Part shown: positions 47,405-64,000 of the stretch, piece by piece | Position numbering within the stretch: position 1 is the stretch's first letter | Layout of the letters: each line of letters begins with the position of its first letter | Assembly (NCBI RefSeq): GCF_048128805.1 | Contig: NC_136001.1 | Location: forward strand, 8,462,001 to 8,526,000 | Source: Centroberyx gerrardi | Lineage: Eukaryota > Chordata > Actinopteri > Beryciformes > Berycidae | Direction: 5' to 3' | Length of the DNA: 64,000 nucleotides | The notes under the pieces: generated by a model | The model's database searches: none | The model's input: the letters and a program-made list of their open reading frames with translations, nothing else | What the model was told of the DNA's origin: nothing | Program-made: the position numbers and the translations under genes

Positions 47405-47715
47405 TATCTGATTATAGAGGGCTTTCAGGTGACGTAAAACACCCTCTGGCGGCCATATTGGAGGTCCGCAGCTCCTGGGCAATGGTGGCCGTGAACAGCC
47501 GATTGCGTTTGAAAACATTCAACTTGATCTCATTATAAGGCATATTGAGCACCTTTGTTGCGTTAATGTTTGTACTGTTTCTACCTTATCTCCCTCATCA
47601 CAGAAATATGTTATTCCATCTATAAATGGCTTTCAGGTGATGTAACCCTCTCTCTCTGGCGGCCATATTGGAGGTCCTCAGCTCTGTGAACAGCTGATTG
47701 TGTTTCTAAATGTAC
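47405..47715. repeat. Imperfect tandem duplication, offset 208 bp
   Basis: GGCTTTCAGGTGA..., TGGCGGCCATATTGGAGGTC and GTGAACAGCNGATTG occur at 47420-47510 and again at 47628-47710. The two copies keep order and spacing, with one internal deletion. Confidence 0.7.
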
Positions 47716-48610
47716 AAGTCGGCCGTTCAATAGCCACGGTTCATTTCTGTACTGTTTTTGACTGGGAACTGATCATTTGCCACTGATATATCTGATTGAT
47801 TTTGTGTTTAGATGATGTCAGCTTGTTAGCTAGCTAACCATAGTAGCTATATATCTGGGCAGCTAACCATTACTGTCCTGTTGTAAACACATCTGATTTG
47901 CACACTAGCTATCGTATCTAGAAGCTAATGTCAGTGGCTGGTAGATGCATGTTAACCTTAACATCGGTTGTTTGACTAAAAACAACTGTCTGTTTAGGTC
48001 GACTGAGCTGACTCTGCTCAAGCTACAACTTTGGAGTAGAGGCTACAACACGGTTTCTAGAAGCTACAGGCTGACTTAACTATACAACCAATCTTAATGT
48101 TCGCATGCATCTAGAAAGCAATGCACTCATAATGTCTTATGGCCATGCTTGTAAGAACATAAAATGCTTACTGATGCCTCATCAGCAGACATTAAACTTT
48201 ATATGAGCACTCATTATAGATATATTTTTTAATGAATTATAAGTAGACCTAGGCTACAAATGTCTCATGGATGTTTCTATCAAAGGTTGCACTGTTGAGA
48301 TTAAAAGGTTGTCTGACAACTTTTGTTAACTAGTGATAAACATTCATTGGACGCTTGTACTTTTGATTCATTGTTATATCTATAGGCCTAATGAGTGCTG
48401 ATGTAATTAATGCATCACTCAGCATGGTCATAAGTTATTAGTGCATTACAATCCCATATGTTGTCCTTTTAATGCACTATAAATATGGTCATATCACATA
48501 GCATTGCCTAGCATAGCATAGCATATCATAATCCTATTTTCTTGAATATAAAGTCATGTTTTCCCTTCATGGGTTAAGGCTGGCTTATTATACGACATTA
48601 TACAATGGGT
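47716..48610. other. Intergenic DNA, nothing identified
   Basis: AT-rich. GTTAGCTAGCTAACC near 47826 is the same motif type found at the promoters in this window. Confidence 0.4.
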
Positions 48611-48611
48611 A

Positions 48612-48910
48612 TTTTCAGCCGAGCAATCTGATTGGTCAAAGACACGTTCCAATCCTATTGTTAATTCCCATAAAGCACTTCTAGCCAGGCTTTATTAGTT
48701 GCTATGCCAACTTTTGTGGTAACCAGGGAGGTTGTTAGCAATCTGTCTTTTCTACCGTTTTTTTTATTCTTATGTGTCTGTATTACCTTTCCATACACTG
48801 GTAGTTCTATACAAGCCATAATACCCTTGAGCATGTTCTTTACTGTGATTATGGGTACTTTGCTGCCGCCGACAGTACTTGCTTGCATCACAGTAAAAAA
48901 AACTCGCTTA
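48612..48910. repeat. Dispersed repeat, copy 1
   Basis: CAGCCGAGCAATCTGATTGG, then TTCCCATAAAGCACTTCTAG and TTGCTATGCCAACTTTTGTG, then TAACCAGGGAGG. The same ordered blocks occur at 58880-59080. Confidence 0.7.
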
Positions 48911-50935
48911 TACATTTTTACTATAGTAAGTCACAAGTTAGGGGGCTACAACAAGCACCAACATGCAAACATGAATGTTAATGGTAAATCCTGTCTTACA
49001 GTCCCACATCATACCCCACCCTACTCTGGTCTGAAAGTAACCAGTGAGATAAAAACAACAACCAGTCAACAGTTCTTCAGTGTGGTTTTCATTTATTAGA
49101 ACATGGCATGTATGGAAAGAAAACAGAGAGAATCACAAACACATCAGGCTGATATACAAATAGCAAACCTCCCTGTCTTTACGGGGAAGGAGAAATTAAA
49201 ACAGAAAGATGGTAGTACTTTATACTCAGTAGAATATCTTGTCATAATGGATTTTTCATGTTCAAGTGCAATACAATATTCATAACCGTACTCATTTTGT
49301 TCAGCAGTTGGTTCATAGTGTATGTGTGTGTCTGTGTATCTATGTATGTGTATGCATCTGTTTGCAATACAAGTTACGTGTGTGTGTTTTGAAGTACGAG
49401 TTGGAATGAGAGCATCATGATATAGTAGAGTCAATTTCTTCTCTATGTTTGATGAAGTCTTGTATAGCGCTGCTGAAACCTCTATCCCACTGTCTGATTG
49501 GCCAAGGGCCTGGTTTTTACAACACATTCACCCTGAAGAGCAATTTATACTTGCTTTTGTTTTCACCTCTGAGGCTGCACACTGTACCAGACACTGTACC
49601 AGACCGAGGAGATCCAAGTTGTAAAATGTGCTACGGACAAGTTTATTTCCCTCAAAAACCATGAAGGACTTGTTCAGATTTAATGAGAGCACAGTCTTTG
49701 TTTGCCTTTTGAGACAAAATCTATTGTTCATAAGGGAATATATTAGATATTTTGTGTTATTACCATCTGCACTAAATTCTACACTGCGTTTGTAAGACCC
49801 CGAGTCGCAAAATATGTTCGTTAAAATCAAGTGCCTGCTGCAGACTGAGGTCCTATTTATTTTCCTCAAAAGCAGTGCATGACTTGTTCAGATTTAACAG
49901 GGATGGTGCCGACTTTTTGTTCCCCTTTCAGCCAAAATCCTTTGTCAGAAACGCCAGTGTGTTAGATAAACTGTATCAGCCACTTAAAAGAGATCCATGT
50001 AAAATATGTTCAGTGAATTCAAGGCTCTGCAACAGAGTCCTATTTTTTCTTAATTTTCTTCAAAAGCAATGAATTAGATATTACCACCTGTTTAAAAGGC
50101 TGCAACGTAGTAGTTGATTTTAGTTTTAGAAGTGGTAACTAGGATTTGACTGATGTGGGTTTTTGAAAGTTGATACTAACACGGGTTTTTGTACTGAAGA
50201 CACAGATAGCCGATATTTTAGGCTGATATTCAATATTTTTAAATTTGACTATTTTTATGCCTCCAAAAATACAAGTTTTCATTGTTTCCCACAGACTTTT
50301 ATTCATGTCAGGCTGGAAAAGCCTCTGAAACAGCATTTAGACCATCATGGGGCACTAAAACTCTCCTTTTAAATCCATACAAATAAGGTTAACAGCGTTT
50401 TAAAGCAGGGTGATCCATCCCGTTTAACTTTAGTGGAAAGGGGAAAATCTGGGATACATTACCGGGATCCATTTACAATAAACACTACTGAAAAAATAAA
50501 ATTTAAACGTAATTTCGGGTTTTACAGACTGTTTCATGTAGCTATGGTCTGGGAAGAACCTCGGGCGATATTTACTAAAAGCCAAAATCGGCAAACTGAT
50601 CCATCGGTTAAACCTAGTGGCACCATCTATTGATAAACTAACTACAAATTGATCATCAGGGCGAATGCGTTGTCAGCCAGACCCAAAGTCTACTGTAGCC
50701 CTTTCGTTTCAGCGAGTCCAACAAGCATCAGCACAGCGGCCCATGTGAAACACACGCGGCTCGCTCGGCTGAACCACACAGAGATGTTTTTGCATAGACA
50801 TCAATTCAAGTCAAACTCATGCAAATGGACAGGGAAGGTGAACGATGGTGGGAAAAACAAAACAAACAAAAAAATTGAAAAGAAATGAAAAGAAAACCAG
50901 GATCAAACATGGTGGATGTGGAGAGGACGGATGAG

Positions 50936-50978
50936 CGGCGGGGGTGGGGGGGGGTGGGGGGGGGTGGGGGGTGGGGGT
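50936..50978 (+). repeat. G-run tract, G-quadruplex-capable
   Basis: GGGGGTGGGGG-type units repeated at least five times on the plus strand. The minus strand, which pcbp4 mRNA would carry, is C-rich. Confidence 0.85.
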
Positions 50979-51290
50979 GTCCACAGTTCAATTCAGTTCA
51001 TCAACAAGATTATCTGACTTTATAAAAATAAGTGAGCTTGTATAATATTACCACATTATTATTATTATTGTTTTTTTTTTTTTTTTTAAACAAACGAAAG
51101 GAACAGATAATTCTATGCATCGACAACCCATTGAGTTAAATACTAATGTATTTGTTACAGTTGAAAAGTACACACACATATATTTGCCTGCTGCTGTTGC
51201 TCTGCAATGTGTAGCTACTCATCCGGCTCTGTTTAGTATTGCTTTTCTTCCACACTGTCAGTGAAGAAGCAGTCAGTGCAATGACCAAGG

Positions 51291-51328
<38 letters not shown>

Positions 51329-51443
51329 TGTCCACGAGTTGTATGCATGTAAGTTCACTCCACAGTTGTTTGGTTTTATCTGTAAATGTGAGTTAAATAC
51401 GTTTAATTTAAATGTGTCAAGTTCATTTTTGTGTGCATATACA

Positions 51444-51477
<34 letters not shown>

Positions 51478-51497
51478 CTGTATTCATGTAAATTCAT

Positions 51498-51540
<43 letters not shown>

Positions 51541-52041
51541 GTGAGGCCAAGCAAACATGCAGCATTAGTCTCTGACACTCTGACAAGGGCGGAAACCATG
51601 CAGAGCACCAGTTTAGTTGGAAAAACAAAAACTTCCCTCGTTACTTTCATACACAGAGGAAGGACTCTGCCACAGAACTACAATAAGTAGAGCAGCCATT
51701 CCTAATCAATACATCGATACACCAGGGACTGTCTGAGCGGTGATCTGCATGAATGTCCACAGTAAACCCGGAAGTCCTATAAAGTCTTATTCTAAAAGTG
51801 GTGATGGACAGTAAAGACCCTTGGTGCATCAGGAGGTTTCAGCTCTATCCATTTTACAGTTGTTGCCTACATATATATATATAAGCATGCTACACCTGGA
51901 AGTGCCCATTCTATCTATTTTAAATCTATGAGTCTGCATAAATGACCATGTTATACACCAAGAAATGTTCATTCAATGCATTATATTTCTTTGAGTGATG
52001 GATTGTACCTCATGTATACCAGAAAAAAACTCGATTTCATT

Positions 52042-52611
52042 TTTAAAGGTGTTAAGTAAGACTTTTACTGCCCCATAGCGCACACAATGACCATAATATA
52101 TCTGCTGGGAGTTGATAGGGTTATTAATCAACACCGATCGATGACTCAACCATTACTTGGCCAGGTGCTGAGGCTTTTAGAGCTCGCTTTACTATACTGT
52201 GCTTTGGAACAAAAACTCCCCGCCATTGCCATTTCTAAACACTCCCAACCCCCTCCATTCCCTCACACACCTACTGGCATTTTCAGCTGTTCAACAATGG
52301 AAGACAATGCTACAAGCGAGCCACCGGTGTCACAAGCCATTTCGTTCTTAAGCCAAAAAATCAAATGAAGCAGTATTATCATTCCAGTATTCAGAAATAG
52401 TGATATATTACCTCTTTACTAGATGTTTCTGTTGGATCTCTGCTCTAATTAGCTAGCTTACTCATCTCTCTATTGTGAAAATGTGACTTACAGGCCACCG
52501 TAACTCAAGGGGACAAGAGGACTGAGAGAGGCCGGTCGATGGTGTTGCAGTTCCTCCTGGTCGCCAGTAGAGCTCAATAGAAGTCATAGATTACTTAAAG
52601 CATCTTTAAAT
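52042..52611. mobile_element. TTTAAAG-ended MITE, 570 bp
   Basis: The left end TTTAAAGGTGTTAAGTAAGA and the right end TTACTTAAAGCATCTTTAAA are inverted repeats (TTTAAAG.TG..TTAAGTAA). The 93-codon frame inside (52087-52368) has no recognisable domain and is judged non-coding. Confidence 0.65.
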
Positions 52612-54618
52612 AAAAGCGGCGTGTGCGTGTGGCAGGAAATGTTGATTCTCTTCAGTCTTATTCTGTCAATGGTGGTCTATGTTCATTATAGACCAGCTCA
52701 TTGGCTGTGGCTGTCATTTGATTATAATCACCTGGTCATTTCTAACAATCACCTGTTATTTTCCTACCAAGATGGCCGTGTGGTGATGGAACAGAATTCG
52801 ATGAATAAAATGACCATGGTGCACCAGGAAGTAGCGGTTCTACTCTGTTCTAGTTCTGTGGACGGTGAAATTTGAGAAGCAGACATTTACAAACACATGT
52901 CCCCAGTTAGAAAGTGTGTGGTAAAATGTCCAGTTGAGCTCACAAGTGAAAACACTATTCTTCTAACTAACAAAAACATCTGGTTATTATCATTAATGGT
53001 ACAGTGATCAATTTTTAGGAAACAAACACCACATAATGTGGCCGGACGGAAAGGAATTTCTTTTTGTTGCTGAGCCAAACTGGACTTCAGCGCATGACAG
53101 CAAAAAAAAAAAAAAAAAATCTAATAGTTGTGTACAGTATTTACCTGCAGCCATGTCAGAGACAAAAGGAAAATTCTTCTAAAATTGTAAATGTAATACT
53201 CGTCTTAATAAGTTAAAAAATAATTTAAACAACACATTTCAAATGAATTGTGAACAAAAGCAAGTAAAAACTGTTAACGCAAAAAAAAGAGATGTTTTTT
53301 TTTTTTAAACCTGCTGTATTTTTTTCTTAAAAAAAGAAAAAAAAAAAGAAAACTCTATACAACAAATACTAAAAATAAAGACAAAACAAATCAGGAAGAA
53401 GAAAGGAAGTTGTATACAGGAAATGGTCATACACAGGAAGTAGACATCATTGTATATAAAAGCCGAGTCATTCAGCTCAGTGTTAGTGACCAGTGATATA
53501 AACTCTCTGAGGGAATATTTCATATTAGTCAATAAATACGAGAGTATACAATAGAATTAGGAGTTGGGGACAAAAAGAGAGCAGGAGACACGCGAGGAGG
53601 GAAAAGCTGAATAGTCTCTATGGCTTTTAGAGGCTTTGTGGCCCAATAACCTTAAACAACAGTATCATCATACAGTAGCTACCGACACCTAGCAGCCCTC
53701 CTAACAGTCACTCTTAGAGGGCAGAGCTACAAAAACAAGTTAGGAACCAATCTTCTAAATGATGTTGAAGTGGGATGCTTGGAAAATGATGATGTTAGCC
53801 AGTCTCACTCAGGTTTGGTTCACAGTTAACGCAGACGCAAGTTCGCAACGGCCGGCTAGCTTTAGCCTGTCTGAGGTTATAAACAAATGATCCACTAGTC
53901 TGGAGCAAGTATTTAGAAATAGCTACTGTAGAGGAATGTCTACTTAAAAGCTAAAAGAAACAGTTGAAAAGAAGATGGTCCTTTGAATCGGTCGAGAATG
54001 CGAGATACGGGGATATTATTCTCTTGTTTTGCCCTTGTGGAACTTTCCAATGTTTTCGGATGTCAGCATAAAAACTTGACAACCTCCTTCATCATATCGC
54101 ACCTCTGATTACCCATGAGCCACTGCAAGCTAGCGGCTGGCTGTCACACAGAGGTTCTTAGTGATCCATCAATCAGTCAACAGTGATTGGCAGCTAGTTA
54201 CAAGTTGGGCACTATGATGGTTCTTTGTGTGAGTTTACACCGGAAACGACTACTTCTTCGCTTGCAGTTAATTTAGCACTGTTCGCATTTAGCGTTAGCA
54301 TCAACCCTTGCGTTGCCCTTTGCGTTGTTGCGTACATTACTTGTGTGGACTATGTAACCGGCCTAAGTTACATCCAAAATCATACACCTTCCAACCATCC
54401 CACTTTGACATTTTCTAAACAGGCAAGAGGGAAGGAATGAGAGAGAGGTAGAGAGAGAGGGAAAGAGAGTAAGAAAAAGAGTGGGATTGAGAGAGAAACA
54501 GGGAAAGAGAGTGAGGAAGAGAAGGAAAAAAAAAACTGCCCTTCCCGTCTGCAAAGCTAGCCTCATCCCCGCAGCTACCTGTATGAAACAAACTCATTCT
54601 TTCGTTCCTCCCCCTTCA

Positions 54619-61450
<6,832 letters not shown>

Positions 61451-61467
61451 TTAAGAATAAAGAGACA

Positions 61468-61937
61468 TTTTAAAGCTGCCATGTGTAGCATCTTGTTTTT
61501 CTCAAAATCAAGACTGCACTTCCCATGAACCTTGTTGCTTGTCCCTGCTGCCCCTCGCTCCATGTGCGTTTGTTTTAAAGACCAAGGAGAAGGATAAGAG
61601 CCGATAACAGCTCTTCACAACAACCAATATGCATTATAACGAGGTAAGCTAATAGTGAAGTAGAAGTGGTTTCTTTCCATCCATCTGCCATTGCGAGAAA
61701 CTCCGAGAGTTTTAGCTCCATTTGCTCTGGAAGAACAGCGTCTCTCTTCCTGTTTTGTGCCGTAAAGCAATCCAGCAGATTTCTTGCAAAATCCGACCCG
61801 GTGTCACACAATGTAAAATGCAGAGTAGAGCCCGGTAGATGCTGCCAGTTGTTTGTTATCAGTAATTATACTGATTTCTCAAAATCTAAGTGGTAATGAT
61901 TTATTGATGTTAAACTCTAAACATAGCACCCTTTAAA
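61468..61937 (+). mobile_element. TTTAAAG-ended MITE, copy 2
   Basis: The left end TTTAAAGCTGCCATGTGTAG and the right end ACATAGCACCCTTTAAAG form an imperfect inverted repeat. The interior matches 45186-45520 in inverted orientation. It lies about 50 bp upstream (in transcription terms) of the pcbp4 KH3 exon. Confidence 0.75.
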
Positions 61938-62140
61938 GTACCTTAGAGTAAAAAAAAAAACAACTTTACTTGTAGGACTAAAGATGCCTCCAACAGATGC
62001 ACAGAGGCTAAATTGGCTTGGTTTGGTGAGCAGAAAAGAGGTGCGTCTCCATCTGTCCGCCTCTTTAAGATGTTTGTTTATCTGTTGTGTTGGTCCCATC
62101 TAGGCATCAGTCCATCTCTCTCTGTCTGCACTAACATTTG

Positions 62141-62188
<48 letters not shown>

Positions 62189-62259
62189 GTGCATGTCTGT
62201 CTCAGTATATGGAATAGCAACAGGTGGTGAACTCTGACTCATCTTCCTGCCCTGGGCTT

Positions 62260-62310
<51 letters not shown>

Positions 62311-63428
62311 CTAGTCCCGGCGCGGGGCCTGTCACAGAGTAGGTGTCACAGTAACAATAGATGCATAGTTGCTGCGCTCGTCTCGGTGTCAGGTCAGACC
62401 AGGAATATCTCTCGTTACCTCTCTCTCTCTGGCAGGCTGGCATGAGGCTGCATGGCTTCAACATGGAGTGTGTATGGAGCTAAATCGCATACAAAAAACC
62501 CCGGGTGGTAATGCGATTGCGACTCCAATCCGTGTACAACTCAGACAGAAACTTGATAGTAAGTAGGTAGGTAGTGTTGAAAATAATAACTTATCAAAAT
62601 GGCTGGTGAGGAAACAAGCGCGCCCGGGTATCTGCTGTCATTTTGCCCTGAAGAAACTATTAATAGTAATGGCACTGCTGCATAAAGCTGCCTCTCCTAC
62701 AGTAAACCTGTTGTAGACTACTTCTCTCTCTGTTTTGAAAAGTAAGAAAAATATATTTATACATAAGTTAGTTCCGGTCGAGCAATTTGATTGGACAAGA
62801 GACATTCCATGAGTGCTGATGTACAGTATAACAGCACTGGGACGCTGTACTGTATGTATCACTCCGCTTCACAGGTGTTCTAATGTAACCTTGATTAGGC
62901 TGCGTTCACACATAGCGTTTGCTTGTGTGGAGAAAGCTCTGCCTGGAGCTTCTTGTGAGGAGAAATAAAAAGTGGATCATGATAACGTCATCTGACGTTA
63001 GCTGAGTAGCTGCTAGCTAACCAGCTGGTTAGCACTTCTAGCAGAGAATACAGTGTTGTGCAACAAACAAATGCTTACCAGATATTCCCAGTACACGTCC
63101 ACACAAAACTCTAACTTAATTCGCACCTAGTAGCGACAGCGCAAATATGGAGACATTTGACCTTAATTATGAACGGTCGGCCGAGGCGGAAGGTTGGGAA
63201 GAAAGTAAGCTGAAATCGTCTGTGCTAACCTCAAAGTAGCTAGCTAGCTGACAGTCGGGAAACAGTTTACCTGTTGCTTGGCAACACTTGGTAGGGGAAT
63301 CCTGAGGGAACTGTTTTTGTTGGCGGAGACAAATAACAGACAAAAATCATCTGTTGTCTCAAATTACCATTACTTGATGAATAGCTTTGTTTATGCAACT
63401 GTTGTATAAAAGCAATATCACACTCGAG
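61938..63428 (-). repeat. pcbp4: pcbp4 intron upstream of the KH3 exon
   Basis: (ATCT)n at 62132-62188 and (TG)n at 62262-62306. GTGCTGATGTACAGTATAAC at 62814 is a fragment of the hairpin family at 63432. GCTAGCTAACC motifs lie at about 63010-63030 and 63237-63249. No further KH exon was found before the window ends. Confidence 0.6.
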
Positions 63429-63535
63429 GCCGTGCTGTTGTACTGTATATCAGCACGGCTGTGATTATCTTCGACCGAATCACAGCCGTGCTGATATACA
63501 GTACAACAGCACTCCCTCTCGTGTGATTTTGCTTA
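63411..63535. mobile_element. Hairpin MITE with 35-bp perfect arms
   Basis: The arms 63432-63466 and 63478-63512 are exact reverse complements (inner end GTGATT...AATCAC) around an 11-bp loop. The flanks AATATCACACTCG and CTCGTGTGATTTT extend the palindrome imperfectly. Confidence 0.85.
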
Positions 63536-63667
63536 ATTAACAACAATTTCCTGAGCACTTCCTGTCTAGTTAAAGGCGTTAAATATTATGAGAGGAAGTG
63601 ACAAGCGGGCGAAGGAGCAATCCGACCTGAATGCGAACGCCAGAGAAAGTGTAAATTAATCAAATTA

Positions 63668-63725
63668 AATAATAACAACAATAATGTGATTCTTTATTGA
63701 TCCCCGTAGGGAAAGTCTCTGTAAT
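63668..63725 (-). mobile_element. Non-LTR retrotransposon tail
   Basis: TTCTTTATTGATCCCCGTAG followed by GGAAAGTCTC is the reverse complement of a common fish LINE 3' end. The final 300 bp of the window hold nothing else recognisable. Confidence 0.55.
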
Positions 63726-64000
63726 GAATCAATGTAAAGGAAACTAATTCAGCGTCGTTGCGGCTCATTAGCCTGAAATTTATCACTAACCTCCCATTAA
63801 GGGACACGGTAACAGGCAATAAATAAAGCTAAGGAAACAAGAGATGAGTAAATACTGTGATTGTTTACTAGTAATTACTGATTTGTTTACTTGTAAAGAA
63901 ATGTAATGAGACAATAATGAGTGGATACTTTGCAGCAGAAGGCAGTGATCAGTTTCAGGTTAATGAGCTGTCATGACAGTAAAATAATTCTCTTTTTGTT

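Larger units (their letters stand above)
49092..54618 (-). other. pcbp4: Possible pcbp4 3' UTR
   Basis: The minus-strand AATAAA at 49097-49092 is followed by a GU-rich stretch (GGTTGTTGTTTTTA) suited to cleavage. No other gene lies between it and the pcbp4 stop. If this signal is used the UTR is 5.5 kb. It would include a C-rich tract (minus strand of 50936-50978), poly(T)/poly(A) runs, several (TG)n arrays (51294-51327, 51443-51464, 51500-51539) and an inverted-repeat element (52042-52611). Nearer signals may be used instead. Confidence 0.3.

Noticed and set aside
52087-52368. 93-codon frame that looks fairly protein-like
   Set aside because: It lies wholly inside an inverted-repeat element (52042-52611), has no domain and is probably non-coding.
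61938-64000. Search for the preceding pcbp4 exons (KH2 and linker)
   Set aside because: No minus-strand KH-like coding block with splice sites was found; they are probably beyond the right edge.

Overview
The window is nuclear DNA from a vertebrate, almost certainly a teleost fish. Four protein-coding genes have intron-exon structures and protein sequences that I recognise. They lie among long non-coding stretches rich in (CA)n and (GA)n microsatellites, non-autonomous hAT elements and non-LTR retrotransposon 3' tails of types common in fish genomes. The species cannot be named from the sequence.

Layout. (1) 4.7-10.8 kb, minus strand: oser1 (oxidative stress-responsive serine-rich protein 1), with three coding exons, a probable non-coding first exon and a promoter containing CRE-type and forkhead-type sites. 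(2) 16.3-23.2 kb, plus strand: manf, encoding the ER-resident neurotrophic/stress factor MANF. It has four coding exons, and its promoter holds three CCAAT boxes 51 bp apart, an ERSE-II-like site and an exact UPRE core. (3) 25.9-32.6 kb, plus strand: rbm15b, a single-exon gene for a three-RRM plus SPOC RNA-binding protein, with a YY1-type site, several upstream ORFs and a long 3' UTR. (4) 54.6-61.4 kb and continuing beyond the right edge, minus strand: the last two coding exons of pcbp4 (third KH domain and C-terminal tail), with a possible 3' UTR reaching down to about 49.1 kb.

MANF, RBM15B and PCBP4 all map to human 3p21.2, so this is conserved linkage. OSER1 is on another human chromosome (20q13). 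oser1 and manf are head to head about 6 kb apart; rbm15b and pcbp4 are tail to tail across roughly 16-22 kb with no detectable genes. The genes do not form one pathway, although oser1 and manf are both linked to stress responses. RBM15B (m6A writer cofactor, RNA export) and PCBP4 (poly(C) binding) both act on RNA.

The accessory DNA holds several structures worth checking: hAT-like insertions with readable 8-bp target duplications (one perfect), a foldback element whose loop is telomeric repeat, near-perfect hairpin elements, two kinds of TTTAAAG-ended inverted-repeat elements, a 2.3-kb polypyrimidine block containing three copies of a non-pyrimidine cassette, a degenerate tandem repeat in the pcbp4 intron, and C-rich tracts in the pcbp4 pre-mRNA that its own protein class might bind. 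I see no CRISPR array, rRNA, convincing tRNA or prokaryotic-type system.
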